64,000 bases of DNA from Pelagibacterium limicola (GCF_015694405.1 NZ_JADQDB010000010.1:1-64000), one strand, 5' to 3'. Counted from the stretch's first letter, positions 31,013 to 40,729 are shown. Notes: generated from the sequence alone by a model not told the origin. Numbers and translations: made by a program.

Positions 31013-32785
31013 TTGACCTATGAACAGATTGCCCTTTTTGTCCTCCTCGCCTTGGTGCTGGGCGCGCTCTTATGGGGCCGTTGGCGCTTCGACCTCGTGG
31101 CTTTCGCCGCCCTGATCGGCGGCGTCGTTATCGGCGCGGTTCCCGCTGAAACCGCCTTTTCCGGTTTCGGGCATGATGCGACCCTGGCTGTCGCGCTGGT
31201 TCTCGTGGTCACTGCCGGAATGACGCGCTCGGGCGCCGTCGATCTCGTCACCCGGCACCTCATCGACTCGGCCCGTAGCCTGCCGGCCCATATCGCGATC
31301 CTGGGCGGTACCGGTGCAGCACTTTCCGGGTTCATGAACAATGTCGCGGCGCTCGCCTTCCTGATGCCCGTCGATGTCCAGGCGGCTCGCAAGGCGAACC
31401 GTTCGCCTTCCGCGTCCCTCATGCCCCTCGCCTATGCCACGATCCTCGGGGGCATGATCACCATGATCGGCACGCCGCCCAACATCATAATTGCCGCCTA
31501 TCGGCAATCGGCCACCGGCTCGGGCTTCACGATGTTCGATTTTGCCCCGGTCGGCCTGGCCTGCGCAATCGCTGGGCTCGCCTTTGTGGCGACCGTAGGC
31601 TGGCGCCTCATCCCGCAGCGCAACGACAGGGCCGGCGCCATGGCCGATCTCGTCCAGACCTCGAGCTATACGACCGAACTGGTGGTCGCGGAAAAATCCC
31701 CCATCATCGGACGCCGTGTCCGCACCCTCGACGCTGAAGCTGAAGAACACGACTGCGTCATCAGCGGACTTGTGCGCCGCCGCAAGCGCCTTCCCGGCCG
31801 GGCTCGTTGGGAAGAGATCAAGAAAGGCGACCTGCTGGTCGTCCACGGCACCCCGGAGGCGCTCACCGCCCTTTCGGGTGCATTAGGCCTGAGCCTGCAG
31901 GGCCGCTCGGGCGAGCGCGCCGAGTTGTCGTCCGATCTCAAAATGGTGGAGGCGGTGGTTGGGTCCGACAGCCGGATCGTCGGTCGCACCGCCAACGAAA
32001 CCCAGCTGCTGCGCGATCGCGGCCTTTCTCTGGTCGGCCTTTCGCGCAGCGGGACGACAATTACCGAACGCGTGCGCCGCACCTCGCTCCAGGTTGGAGA
32101 TGTCCTGCTTGTCCTGGGCAATGCCGACACGATCGACGCGGCCGTGTTGAGCCTGGGCTGCCTACCTATAGGCTCGACGCTTCCGGTGGTCCGGCACGAA
32201 AAGGCTGCCCTCGCAATCGGGCTTTTCGCCGGTGCCGTGCTCGTCGGCGCTTTCGGGCTTCTGCCACTTGTCATTGCGCTCGGCGCGGTGTCGGTCCTTT
32301 ACGTCCTGTTCGACATCCTGCCCGTGCGCGACGTTTACACGTCTATCGAATGGCCGGTGGTCGTCCTGCTGGGCTCCTTGATTCCCGTCGGAATGGCACT
32401 CGAAACCAGCGGCGGCACTGCACTCATCGCACAAGCGCTCGCCGATATCGGCCAGATGGTTCCGGCGTGGATGGCCTTGGCTTTTGTGCTGGTGGTGACC
32501 ATGACGCTTTCCGACGTACTCAACAATGCCGCCACCGCCGTCATCGCAGCCCCTGTCGCTTTTGGCCTCGCCCAGCTTCTCGACGTCAACCCCGACTCAT
32601 TCCTCATGGCGGTCGCCATCGGCGCGAGTTGCGCCTTTCTCACGCCCATCGGACATAACAACAACGCCCTGGTCATGGGGCCGGGAGGATACCGGTTTTC
32701 CGATTACTGGCGCATGGGCCTGCCACTCGAGATCATCATCGTCGCGGTCGCGGTTCCGGCCATTCTCGTTTTCTGGCCGCTTTAA
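31013..32785 (+). CDS. SLC13/DASS-type permease with two TrkA-C domains
   Basis: A protein of about 590 residues with two membrane halves (each about five to six helices) around a cytoplasmic pair of TrkA-C domains (about residues 205-375). Family marks are GFMNNVAALAFLMPV and GTPPNIIIAAYR in the first half, and LNNAATAVIAAPVAF and SFLMAVAIGASCAFLTPIGHNNN in the second. Such transporters carry sulfate, dicarboxylates or other anions with sodium; TrkA-C types are often linked to sulfate or unknown anions. The start is probably TTG at 31013 behind CGAGGGA; an in-frame TTG at 30986 adds nine residues. Confidence 0.92.
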   Translation: MTYEQIALFVLLALVLGALLWGRWRFDLVAFAALIGGVVIGAVPAETAFSGFGHDATLAVALVLVVTAGMTRSGAVDLVTRHLIDSARSLPAHIAILGGTGAALSGFMNNVAALAFLMPVDVQAARKANRSPSASLMPLAYATILGGMITMIGTPPNIIIAAYRQSATGSGFTMFDFAPVGLACAIAGLAFVATVGWRLIPQRNDRAGAMADLVQTSSYTTELVVAEKSPIIGRRVRTLDAEAEEHDCVISGLVRRRKRLPGRARWEEIKKGDLLVVHGTPEALTALSGALGLSLQGRSGERAELSSDLKMVEAVVGSDSRIVGRTANETQLLRDRGLSLVGLSRSGTTITERVRRTSLQVGDVLLVLGNADTIDAAVLSLGCLPIGSTLPVVRHEKAALAIGLFAGAVLVGAFGLLPLVIALGAVSVLYVLFDILPVRDVYTSIEWPVVVLLGSLIPVGMALETSGGTALIAQALADIGQMVPAWMALAFVLVVTMTLSDVLNNAATAVIAAPVAFGLAQLLDVNPDSFLMAVAIGASCAFLTPIGHNNNALVMGPGGYRFSDYWRMGLPLEIIIVAVAVPAILVFWPL

Positions 32786-32794
32786 CCTCTCGGC

Positions 32795-33805
32795 TCAGGC
32801 TTCCGGCTCGGACTCGGCCACCTTGGTACCACCGCCGAAGGGCGAAAGCAGGCCGTTGAAAAACCCGTCTACCGCCGAGTTGATCGCCTTGCCGCGCGCA
32901 GCCGCTTCTGCCGCTGCGCGTTCGCGCTGTTCAGCCGCCGCGATCCTTGCCGCCTCGGCATTGGCAAGCCGGGCAATTTCCGCTGAAAGCGCCGATGCAT
33001 CGGCGTCCTGCTTGGCGAGAAACGCCGAGACGATGGTCTGGTCTGCCCTCACCGCAGGGCAGGACCCAGCCATCGAGAGCGCCGCGTTGGCTGCGGTCGG
33101 CTGGTTGAAGACGTAGCGCCCATTGCACACATCCCAGCTCGGGGGATGGTTGGCGACCTCGAAATAATCGTAGCCTTCCTTCAGATTCTTCCAGAAATTG
33201 ATGTGCGGGCTCGACTGGTGCTTGGCAAGGTTCTGCGGTGTCATCCGGAAGGGGAATATCTGCACCTCGAAGGCGCGGTTTCCGCCCTTGAAGCTCTCAC
33301 GCGCCAGAGCATAAATCTCGGCGATCTGCTCGTCCTCCATGGCATAGCACCCGGCCGACGAGCATGCGCCATGCACCATCAGATGGCTCCCGGTGCGCCC
33401 GTAAGCGCGGTCGAACTTGTTGGGAAAGCCCAGATTGAAGGCAAGATAATAGCTCGAGTTGGGGTTCAAGGACGCCGGGGTGATCGTATAGAAGCCCTCG
33501 GGCGCCTGCCGGTCCCCTTCGCGAACCTTTGGCCCGAGCTCGCCCGACCAGGTGCAGATCTCGTAGGCTTTGAAAAGCTTATACGACCCGTCGCGTGTCT
33601 GCTTCCAGACCTCGAGCGTGTCTTCTTCCTTGAAAATCCGGACCATCATGGCCGCTTCCGGGGTGGATCCCATCGAGGCAAGCCGAGACTTCACGGCGCC
33701 TGAAAGCGGGATGAGGTGGCGTCCATCGCCTTCAATCGGCGAGCATGCGGCAAGCGCCACCAAAGTCAGAACGGCAATCAGCCAGCCTGCAAGATTGCGG
33801 ATCAT
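32795..33805 (-). CDS. Lipoprotein L,D-transpeptidase (YkuD family)
   Basis: A 336-residue envelope enzyme. The signal ends in a lipobox, LAAC (Cys near residue 21). The YkuD domain, about residues 50-200, carries the active site HGACSSAGC near residues 143-152 with the nucleophilic Cys. Downstream is a long Ala/Glu-rich helical tail (about 265-315). It would make 3-3 peptidoglycan cross-links or attach proteins to the wall, an important activity in this order. Convergent with the permease gene, nine bases apart. Confidence 0.92.
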   Translation of the reverse strand: MIRNLAGWLIAVLTLVALAACSPIEGDGRHLIPLSGAVKSRLASMGSTPEAAMMVRIFKEEDTLEVWKQTRDGSYKLFKAYEICTWSGELGPKVREGDRQAPEGFYTITPASLNPNSSYYLAFNLGFPNKFDRAYGRTGSHLMVHGACSSAGCYAMEDEQIAEIYALARESFKGGNRAFEVQIFPFRMTPQNLAKHQSSPHINFWKNLKEGYDYFEVANHPPSWDVCNGRYVFNQPTAANAALSMAGSCPAVRADQTIVSAFLAKQDADASALSAEIARLANAEAARIAAAEQRERAAAEAAARGKAINSAVDGFFNGLLSPFGGGTKVAESEPEA

Positions 33806-33938
33806 TTACGCCCTTAGCCCATACGGCGAGTACAAAATCGATTGTTCTCGCTTATCCCCCAAAGGGGTTAACGCCCGGTAAGACTTTCGCCCTTTGCGGA
33901 TCAAAATCCATGCAATTTGCGAAAAAACCCACTCACTT

Positions 33939-34898
33939 TCAGGTGAGATTGTTTCCTATGGCAAGGAATTTCTCGCGCCGGTGCTCCCGGATGTCTAGCG
34001 AACCGCGCCCGTCGTCGAAATCGGCAAGGAAGGTTTTGATCGCCACACGGGCATCCGCAATCACTTTTTCCGGTTGCCTGTGGGCTCCGCCGACCGGCTC
34101 CTCGATGATCCCATCGATCACCCCGAGCGCAAGAAGGTCCTGCGCGGTAATCTTTTGCGCCGCTGCCATATCCTGCGCGCGCGCCGCATCGCGGAACAGA
34201 ATCGACGCCCCTGCCTCAGGCGAAATCACCGAATAGACAGCATGCTCGAGCATCAGCACCCGGTTGGCCGTCGCAATGGCGATCGCCCCGCCCGAACCGC
34301 CTTCCCCGATGACGATCGCGAGATTGGGCACACCCAGTTCGAGGCATTTTTCCGTCGACCGCGCAATGGCCTCCGCCTGCCCGCGCTCTTCGGCCCCAAT
34401 CCCCGGATAGGCACCGGCGGTATCGACGAACGAGATGACCGGCAACCCAAAACGGTCGGCCATGTCCATGAGGCGCACCGCCTTGCGGTAACCCTCGGGC
34501 CGCGCCATGCCGAAATTGTGCTTCAGCCGGCTTTCGGTATCGCTGCCTTTTTCCTGCCCGAGGATAGCAACCGGGATCCCGTCGATGCGGCCGAACCCGG
34601 CTTGAATCGCCGGATCTTCGGAAAACTTTCGGTCGCCCGCGAGCGGCGTCCACTCGGTGATAAGGGATTTGGCGTAATCGGAAAAATGCGGGCGCTGCGG
34701 ATGGCGCGCGACCTGCGTTTTCTGCCAGGGAGAGAGGCGCTTGTAGACGTCGCGCAACGCCTCGTCGGCGCGCTGCTGGAGCCGGGTAACCTCATCGCCG
34801 ATGGAAACGGCCTCATCGGTCTGGGCAAGCGATTTGAGTTCGGCGATCTTGCCTTCGAGTTCGGCGACAGGCTTTTCAAAGTCGAGGTATGACTGCAT
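33939..34898 (-). CDS. accA: Acetyl-CoA carboxylase carboxyltransferase subunit alpha
   Basis: A 319-residue subunit that, with AccD, moves carboxyl from biotin to acetyl-CoA, committing carbon to fatty acids. Family segments are YLDFEKPVAELEGKIAELKSLA, ARHPQRPHFSDY, AYPGIGAEERGQAEAIA and the oxyanion-hole region GEGGSGGAIAIATANRVLMLEHAVYSVISPEA. The frame continues upstream, but MQSYLDFEKP (ATG 34898) is the family start. It is 124 bases downstream of xerD, a neighbour pairing common in the order. Confidence 0.97.
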   Translation of the reverse strand: MQSYLDFEKPVAELEGKIAELKSLAQTDEAVSIGDEVTRLQQRADEALRDVYKRLSPWQKTQVARHPQRPHFSDYAKSLITEWTPLAGDRKFSEDPAIQAGFGRIDGIPVAILGQEKGSDTESRLKHNFGMARPEGYRKAVRLMDMADRFGLPVISFVDTAGAYPGIGAEERGQAEAIARSTEKCLELGVPNLAIVIGEGGSGGAIAIATANRVLMLEHAVYSVISPEAGASILFRDAARAQDMAAAQKITAQDLLALGVIDGIIEEPVGGAHRQPEKVIADARVAIKTFLADFDDGRGSLDIREHRREKFLAIGNNLT

Positions 34899-35022
34899 GG
34901 ACTCCGCCCGTTTTCGGGCAACCTTCTCATTTTCGCGCTGCGCTGCCAAGACTTTGGCAGGCGCTCGGCGTGCTGGCTAGGGTCACAAAGTGGCGGGAAA
35001 GTGTCGATTAGCCGCCTCGATG

Positions 35023-35928
35023 TCAAGAACCCCCTTCGCTCAAGGGATGGCTCGTTTCGAGAAGCTGGCGCAAATGCTCGTCGAGCACATGGGTATAGAT
35101 CTGCGTCGTCGAGATATCGGAATGCCCCAGGAGCATCTGCACCACGCGCAAATCGGCCCCGTTCTGGAGCAGATGGCTGGCAAAGGCGTGCCGCAGGACG
35201 TGCGGGGACACCATGTCCGCGGATAGTCCGACCCGCCGGGCCAGCGCCTTGAGATCCCTTGCAAAGACCTGCCGGCTCAGATGACCCTCGGCGCCCTTGG
35301 CTGGAAAGAGGTATTTGTGCTTCTCGGTTTTTGCCGCCCAGGACTTGAGCGCGTCCCGCGCCCGGTCGTTGAGCGGCACCACGCGCTCCTTGCCGCCCTT
35401 GCCGGTGATGGTGAGGAAACTCGCATCTCCCGTCAGCGCCTTGCGCTCGAGCGCGACCAGTTCAGAAACCCGCATCCCGGTAGCGTAAAGCAATTCGACC
35501 AGCACATAGAGGCGGACCGTCTTTTCCTCTCCGTCCCCCGCTTCCGCCTCGGCCAGCGACAGGAGCCGGTCCACCTGCGCAACGCTCATCACCTTGGGCA
35601 ACGCCCGCCGTGCCTTGGGGGTCGCAAGGATACGGGTTGGATCGTCGGGCTTGATCGCATCAGCAACGAGAAACCTGTGGAACTGCCTCACCGCACTCAG
35701 GCGTCGCGCAACCGAACTCGCGGCCAGCCCTTCCGCTTCGAGACCCGCGATATAGCGCGAGACCTCCTCCTTGCCCGCATCGGCAACCCGCTTGCCCCTG
35801 CGTGCGAGAAATCCGAGATAATCGGCAAGGTCTCGCCCATAGGCGGCAATCGTATTGGGGGCGGCCCCACGCTCGGCGCTCATCATTTCGAGGAACGCTT
35901 CGACCAGATGGAAGTCGCGCCCGCTCAC
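35023..35928 (-). CDS. xerD: Site-specific tyrosine recombinase XerD
   Basis: A 301-residue recombinase that, with XerC, resolves chromosome dimers at dif. It has an N-terminal core-binding SAM-like domain (1-100) and a catalytic domain with the full set: Arg in [12 protein letters not shown], Lys in [24 protein letters not shown], and His/Tyr in [15 protein letters not shown]. Its place among housekeeping genes and full length argue against a mobile-element integrase. The start is GTG at 35928, overlapping the stop of the 50-residue gene upstream (GTGA). Confidence 0.95.
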   Translation of the reverse strand: MSGRDFHLVEAFLEMMSAERGAAPNTIAAYGRDLADYLGFLARRGKRVADAGKEEVSRYIAGLEAEGLAASSVARRLSAVRQFHRFLVADAIKPDDPTRILATPKARRALPKVMSVAQVDRLLSLAEAEAGDGEEKTVRLYVLVELLYATGMRVSELVALERKALTGDASFLTITGKGGKERVVPLNDRARDALKSWAAKTEKHKYLFPAKGAEGHLSRQVFARDLKALARRVGLSADMVSPHVLRHAFASHLLQNGADLRVVQMLLGHSDISTTQIYTHVLDEHLRQLLETSHPLSEGGS

Positions 35929-36077
35929 TGGGACTCCGAAAGCAGGACGCGCGCCGGCACGCGCACCGTCACCTCGCGCTCGCGCGGCTCGACCAGAACC
36001 GCGAGCGAGAACATCCCGGCGTAAACGAGCCCTATGATGATGGCGATAACGGTTAGGAGGCGGAAAAGCGTGGGCAT
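35925..36077 (-). CDS. Small membrane protein upstream of xerD
   Basis: A 50-residue ORF, MPTLFRLLTVIAIIIGLVYA at the start, then GMFSLAVLVEPREREVTVRV and a short tail. One membrane helix (about 4-30) is followed by the EPREREVTV segment. I recall similar short proteins between aroK and xerD in other rhizobial genomes. Its stop overlaps the GTG start of xerD by four bases, so xerD translation is probably coupled to it. GC-rich third positions support coding. Function unknown. Confidence 0.75.
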   Translation of the reverse strand: MPTLFRLLTVIAIIIGLVYAGMFSLAVLVEPREREVTVRVPARVLLSESQ

Positions 36078-36086
36078 CAGTCCATT

Positions 36087-36722
36087 CTACCTGCTGATAT
36101 CCCGGATACCGTCGCTAAAAAGCGCGCCACCGAGAGCACCGAACATTAGCCCGAATATTGCCTCTGCTGCCCGCGCGAACCGCGCATAGACCCGGCGCGC
36201 CATCCCCGAGGAAAACAGCACCCCGTAAGCGCCGTAGACTAAGAGAGCGGTCAAAAAGCCAAGCGGCGCGAAACCGAGCACTTCCAGGCCCGAAAGCCCC
36301 GAGCCGAACATATAGCCCGCTATGGCTCCCCACATCAGCCCGGATTTGGGATTGGTGATGTTGACGAAAAATCCACGCCGCCACGCGGCGCGAGAGCTGA
36401 GCGCAACGCCGCCCGCCACGATTGCAGGCCGCCCCCCACGCCAGACCCCGTAAAGCGCCCGGGCCGAAAGATAGCAAAGATATCCGCCCCCGATCAGCTT
36501 CAAAGCCGTCAGGAGCGCTGGATAAACAGTAAGCAGCACTGCCAGCCCCATCGCAGCCGCCGTGACCCAGAGAAAAATCGCGGACGCCACGCCGAGCGTG
36601 ACGTACAAAGCCGCCCGTCGCCCCTGCGCCAACGCCGCCCCGGCCACGGCGAGAAGATTCGGCCCCGGCGTAATCTGCGCGAGAACAACCGCGACAAGCG
36701 CAATGGCGTAAACCTCGATCAT
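36087..36722 (-). CDS. LysE/RhtB family amino-acid exporter
   Basis: A 211-residue inner-membrane protein with six predicted helices. The family start is QITPGPNLLAVAGAALAQGRRAALYVTLGVASA, and the middle NPKSGLMWGAIAGYMF matches the conserved N-P-K segment. It exports an amino acid or related metabolite, substrate unknown. Nine bases separate its end from the start of the small xerD-linked gene on the same strand. Confidence 0.93.
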   Translation of the reverse strand: MIEVYAIALVAVVLAQITPGPNLLAVAGAALAQGRRAALYVTLGVASAIFLWVTAAAMGLAVLLTVYPALLTALKLIGGGYLCYLSARALYGVWRGGRPAIVAGGVALSSRAAWRRGFFVNITNPKSGLMWGAIAGYMFGSGLSGLEVLGFAPLGFLTALLVYGAYGVLFSSGMARRVYARFARAAEAIFGLMFGALGGALFSDGIRDISR

Positions 36723-36806
36723 CTCGGTCCATCCTTTTCCGGCACCTGCGGGGCGAGTCTAGCGGCGCAGCCTCGCCCCCGCAACTACACGCCCAGGCCT
36801 CGAATG

Positions 36807-37205
36807 TCAGAGTGCGCGCACGCTATTATTTGCCGCCACCGCGCCCATACCGGCGGCGATGATCGGCAGCATCCAGTATCTGAGCCCGATATCGGCATAC
36901 CAGTCCCCGATCGTTGCTCCCGACATCGGCACCAGAACCACCATATCCAACACGAGATTAATGACCATCCATACCAGTCCGATGACCAGTGCCGCGACGA
37001 GGTCGGGCCTGTGGCGCCGGAACATCCAGACGAGCAAAACGACGCCGCTGAGTCCTCCGACGATCACCATGATCGATTTGAACAAGGGCTGAGCGATTGC
37101 CAGTTCCCCGGTCGCTGTAAAGAACGGGATCGCGGCTGCGAACGGGATAAGCCAGCTTAGAACGCCGGCCAGCCAGAACCGCCAGTCTTTTACAATATCT
37201 GTCAT
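36807..37205 (-). CDS. Hypothetical four-helix membrane protein
   Basis: A 132-residue protein with four predicted membrane helices (WRFWLAGVLSWLIPFAAAI; SIMVIVGGLSGVVLLVWMF; LVAALVIGLVWMVINLVLDM; YWMLPIIAAGMGAVAA) and short charged loops. I do not assign a family. The ATG at 37205 has GGGGG five bases upstream; a GTG twelve bases earlier is less likely. Divergent from aroK, with 154 bases between. Confidence 0.75.
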   Translation of the reverse strand: MTDIVKDWRFWLAGVLSWLIPFAAAIPFFTATGELAIAQPLFKSIMVIVGGLSGVVLLVWMFRRHRPDLVAALVIGLVWMVINLVLDMVVLVPMSGATIGDWYADIGLRYWMLPIIAAGMGAVAANNSVRAL

Positions 37206-37359
37206 TGAAACCCCCACATGAAACGAGCATCCCCGAGGACACCACCGCCAATATAATCCAAACCCGCACCGATTGCTTCACCGGCGATAAAGGCCGGCGC
37301 TTGACAATGTCCCCCTGGAACGGTTGAACCACGAACTGCCGGGGAGATTTGCCAGCACG

Positions 37360-37965
37360 ATGGGACAGGACGCCACCAAGGCCGCCGAGGCGGAAACGAC
37401 AGCCGGGCTGGTTCGCCGCCTTGCTGGGCGCCCCATTGTAATCGTAGGGATGATGGGCTCTGGCAAAACGACGGTAGGTCGCCGCCTTGCCACCCGTCTC
37501 GGCCTCGATTTCGTCGACAGCGATGCCGAGATCGAAACCGCTGCCGCCATGACCATTCCCGAGATTTTCGCGGCCCATGGCGAGGATGAGTTCCGCGCCG
37601 GCGAGGCGCGCGTCATCGCGCGGCTCCTGCGCGAGCACTCCGGCATCATCGCCACCGGGGGCGGCGCGTTCATCAACGAGGAAACGCGCGCCCTCGTTAA
37701 AGCGAACGCGGTCTCGATATGGCTCAAGGCCGATTTCGAACTCCTGTTTGCGCGGGTCTCCAAGCGCTCCAACCGCCCCCTCCTCCAAACCCCCGACCCA
37801 CGCGGCACCCTCAAAAACCTGATCGACGCGCGTTATCCCACCTATGCGCTTGCCGACATCACCGTGACCTCCCGCGACGTCCCGCACGATTCCGTGGTCG
37901 ACAGCATCATGTCCGCTCTCGCCGCCCACCTTGCCAACGAGTCCGAAAATGCCGACACCCGATAG
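37360..37965 (+). CDS. aroK: Shikimate kinase
   Basis: A 201-residue P-loop kinase that phosphorylates shikimate on the way to chorismate. Walker A is GMMGSGKTTVGRRLA, followed by DFVDSDAEIE (shikimate-binding Asp), EIFAAHGEDEFRAGEARVI and ATGGGAFI. An in-frame TTG at 37324 exists; the ATG at 37360 is preferred. TTGACA at 37301-37306 may be its -35, but the -10 is poor. It overlaps aroB by 17 bases. Confidence 0.95.
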   Translation: MGQDATKAAEAETTAGLVRRLAGRPIVIVGMMGSGKTTVGRRLATRLGLDFVDSDAEIETAAAMTIPEIFAAHGEDEFRAGEARVIARLLREHSGIIATGGGAFINEETRALVKANAVSIWLKADFELLFARVSKRSNRPLLQTPDPRGTLKNLIDARYPTYALADITVTSRDVPHDSVVDSIMSALAAHLANESENADTR

Positions 37966-39067
37966 CACTGCCCGCACCGTCCACGTGCCCTTGGGAGACC
38001 GCGCCTACGACATCGTCATTGCTCCTGACGCCATCGAAAAGGCCGGTGCATTCTTGAAGGCGCTTTCCCCCGGTGCACGCTTCGGCGTCATCACCGACGA
38101 ACATGTAGCCAAGGCCCAGTTGCCCCGCCTTGCGGCCGGCCTCGACGGCTCCGGTCTCGACCATGAAAGCCTTGTCCTGCCAGCCGGGGAAGCCACCAAA
38201 TCCTGGCCCTATCTGCAGCAGTCCGTCGATTTCCTGCTCGAAAACCGTTTCGAGCGCGGCGACGTCCTCATTGCACTTGGCGGCGGCGTCATCGGTGATC
38301 TTGCGGGCTTCGCCGCAGCCATTGCCAGGCGCGGGATGGATTTTGTCCAGATACCGACCTCCCTGCTCGCTCAGGTCGATTCCTCGGTGGGCGGCAAGAC
38401 GGGCATCAATTCGGCCCACGGCAAGAACCTCATCGGCGCCTTCCACCAGCCCAAACTTGTCCTGGCCGATCTCGCCGCTCTCGATACGCTCCCTGAGCGC
38501 CAGTTCCGCGCCGGCTATGCCGAGATCGCCAAATACGGGCTGATCGATGACGCAGAGTTCTTCTTCTGGCTTGAAGCGAACCACCGCGAGATATTTGCCG
38601 GCGGCCCGGCGCGCGCGCAAGCCATCGCCCGCGCCTGTTCCGCCAAAGCCCGCGTTGTCGTCGAGGACGAAACCGAAAGAGGAAATCGCGCGCTGTTGAA
38701 TCTTGGGCACACCTTTGGCCACGCGCTCGAAAAGGCCACCGGTTTCTCGGACAGGCTCCTGCACGGCGAGGGCGTTGCCATCGGTATGGTTCTGGCGCAC
38801 CAGTTTTCCGCCCGCCTTGGCCTCTGCCCCTCCCAGGATGCAGGGCGCGTCGAGGCGCATTTGCAATCGGTGGGCCTGCCCACCACATTGGCAGCAATTC
38901 CCGGTGACCTGCCTGCCGCCGACACGCTCATGGACGCCATCGCCCAGGACAAGAAAGTCTCCCGCGGCACGCTCACCTTCATCCTGACCCGCGGCATCGG
39001 GCAATCCTATATCGAAAAGAACGTCGATCCCGCGGCCGTCAGGACCTTTCTTGAGGACATGTTATGA
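37949..39067 (+). CDS. aroB: 3-dehydroquinate synthase
   Basis: A 372-residue NAD- and metal-dependent enzyme making 3-dehydroquinate, the second shikimate step. Motifs: LALGGGVIGDLAGFAAA (NAD), PTSLLAQVDSSVGGKTGIN and the metal ligands in GHTFGHALEKA and HGEGVAIGMVLA. The start at 37949 (MPTPDSTARTVHV) is inside the end of aroK; an earlier ATG at 37931 is possible. Its stop overlaps the next ATG, continuing the operon. Confidence 0.96.
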   Translation: MPTPDSTARTVHVPLGDRAYDIVIAPDAIEKAGAFLKALSPGARFGVITDEHVAKAQLPRLAAGLDGSGLDHESLVLPAGEATKSWPYLQQSVDFLLENRFERGDVLIALGGGVIGDLAGFAAAIARRGMDFVQIPTSLLAQVDSSVGGKTGINSAHGKNLIGAFHQPKLVLADLAALDTLPERQFRAGYAEIAKYGLIDDAEFFFWLEANHREIFAGGPARAQAIARACSAKARVVVEDETERGNRALLNLGHTFGHALEKATGFSDRLLHGEGVAIGMVLAHQFSARLGLCPSQDAGRVEAHLQSVGLPTTLAAIPGDLPAADTLMDAIAQDKKVSRGTLTFILTRGIGQSYIEKNVDPAAVRTFLEDML

Positions 39068-40341
39068 TGGATACCGCCCTCTGGCTTTCCGTTCTGGCCA
39101 TTCTTGGCCTTCTGGGGCTGAGCTTTTTCTTTTCCGGCTCGGAAACGGCCCTGACCGCCGCCTCGCGTGCCCGGATGCACCAGCTTGCAAAGAATGGGTC
39201 GAAACGTGCCGGGCTTGTGGAGAGGCTGACGGCCGAGCGCGAGCGCCTGATCGGCGCGATCCTTCTGGGCAACAACATCGTCAACATTCTCGCTTCGACC
39301 CTGGCCGCAAGCGTGCTGATCTCGATATTCGGGGAGGCGGGCATCGCCTATGCCACCATCGTCATGACTGCGCTAGTCGTCGTATTCTCCGAGGTTCTGC
39401 CCAAGACACTGGCGCTGATGCGCCCCGATGGGTTTGCGATGATCGTCGCACCCGTCATCCGCGTCGTCGTCATGGTCTTTGCGCCGGTCACCGGAGCGGT
39501 GCAGCTTCTGGTCAATTCCATATTGAAGCTCTTCGGGCTCGATGCAGACAAGGCGTCGGCCATATCCGGCCATGAAGAATTGCGCGGCACCGTTGATTTC
39601 CTTCATTCCGAGGGGGAGGTGGTCAAGGGTGACCGCGACATGCTCGGCGGCGTGCTCGATCTCTCCGAACTCGAGGTTTCGGACGTCATGGTCCACCGTA
39701 CGCGCATGCTGACGCTGGATGCGGACATGCCGCCCGAGGAGCTTGTCGGCGCCATTCTCGACAGCCCCTTCACCCGTGTTCCGCTCTACAAGGACACGCA
39801 GGACAACATCATCGGCGTCGTCCACGCCAAGGATCTCCTGCGCGCCATCCAGAAGGCCGACGGTGACATCGCCAAGGTCAACCCGGCCCGCATCGCCTAT
39901 AAACCCTGGTTCGTGCCCGACACGACCTCTGTCCAGGCTCAACTCAACGCCTTCTTGAAACGCAAGAGCCATTTCGCCCTCGTCGTGGACGAATATGGTG
40001 AAGTTCAGGGACTGGTAACGCTCGAGGACATTCTCGAGGAGATCGTGGGCGATATCGCCGACGAGCACGACATCGGAATGCAGGGCCTTACAAAACAGGC
40101 GGATGGCTCCTACATCGTCGATGGCACCCTGCCGATCCGCGATCTCAACCGCGCGCTCGACTGGAACCTTCCCGATGAGGAAGCTACGACCATCGCGGGC
40201 CTCATCATCCACGAAGCCAAGCTGATCCCCGAACAGGGCCAGCAATTCACCTTCCACAACCTGCGCTTCAAGGTTCTGCGCAAGACCCATAACAGGGTCA
40301 CCCAGCTCAGGGTGTTTCCGGTGGACACGAAGGCGGGTTAG
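39064..40341 (+). CDS. CNNM/HlyC-CorC family membrane protein with CBS pair
   Basis: A 425-residue inner-membrane protein: a DUF21/CNNM domain (1-185; LSFFFSGSETALTAASRARM, LGNNIVNILASTLAA, SEVLPKTLAL), two CBS domains (about 205-335; VMVHRTRMLTLDADM, HFALVVDEYGEVQGLVTLEDILEEIVGDI) and a C-terminal CorC/HlyC FAD-like domain (DGTLPIRDLNRAL). Relatives transport magnesium or cobalt or confer resistance to them. Overlaps the aroB stop by four bases; aroK-aroB-CNNM is conserved in the order. Confidence 0.95.
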   Translation: MMDTALWLSVLAILGLLGLSFFFSGSETALTAASRARMHQLAKNGSKRAGLVERLTAERERLIGAILLGNNIVNILASTLAASVLISIFGEAGIAYATIVMTALVVVFSEVLPKTLALMRPDGFAMIVAPVIRVVVMVFAPVTGAVQLLVNSILKLFGLDADKASAISGHEELRGTVDFLHSEGEVVKGDRDMLGGVLDLSELEVSDVMVHRTRMLTLDADMPPEELVGAILDSPFTRVPLYKDTQDNIIGVVHAKDLLRAIQKADGDIAKVNPARIAYKPWFVPDTTSVQAQLNAFLKRKSHFALVVDEYGEVQGLVTLEDILEEIVGDIADEHDIGMQGLTKQADGSYIVDGTLPIRDLNRALDWNLPDEEATTIAGLIIHEAKLIPEQGQQFTFHNLRFKVLRKTHNRVTQLRVFPVDTKAG

Positions 40342-40598
40342 GTTTTTCCGACCTCGATCGCCAGGGCATGCAGCCCGGCATCGAACTGGGGCTTGAGCAC
40401 GGCGTTGATCGCACGATGCTGCTCCACCCGGCTTAACGCGTCGAGCGCGGATGAAGAAATACGGATGCGGAAATGGGTATTGCCACCTTCCCGCCATCCC
40501 GCATGGCCACGATGGCGATCGGATTCGTCGATGACTTCGAGATGGCTCGGCGCGAATTTTTCGCGCAGCGCCGTCTCAATTTCCCCGGCTACATTCAT
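40338..40598 (-). CDS. BolA family protein
   Basis: An 86-residue BolA-fold protein (PSHLEVIDESDRHRGHAGW...THFRIRISSSALDALSRVEQHRAINAVL). BolA proteins pair with monothiol glutaredoxins in iron-sulfur handling and stress control; the histidine in RVEQHRAIN is the expected cluster-side residue. An ATG at 40610 is also in frame, but NVAGEIETAL aligns with family starts from 40598. Stops overlap by four bases with the convergent CNNM gene; divergent from the J-domain gene. Confidence 0.94.
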   Translation of the reverse strand: MNVAGEIETALREKFAPSHLEVIDESDRHRGHAGWREGGNTHFRIRISSSALDALSRVEQHRAINAVLKPQFDAGLHALAIEVGKT

Positions 40599-40729
40599 TG
40601 GTGTCAACATCCCTTATCGTCGCTTTGTGCGGATTTGTGACGGACGAAGGCGCCCGAACAGGTATATGATACCCGGCTCGAATTTAAAGTGCCCGGCACT
40701 GGCCCCGGCAACAACGTGTATATGGATCG

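Noticed and set aside
35023-35928. Tyrosine recombinase considered as an integrase of a genomic island
   Set aside because: Length, motif spacing and neighbours (small xerD-linked gene, accA, aroK) match housekeeping XerD; no att repeats or cargo are present.
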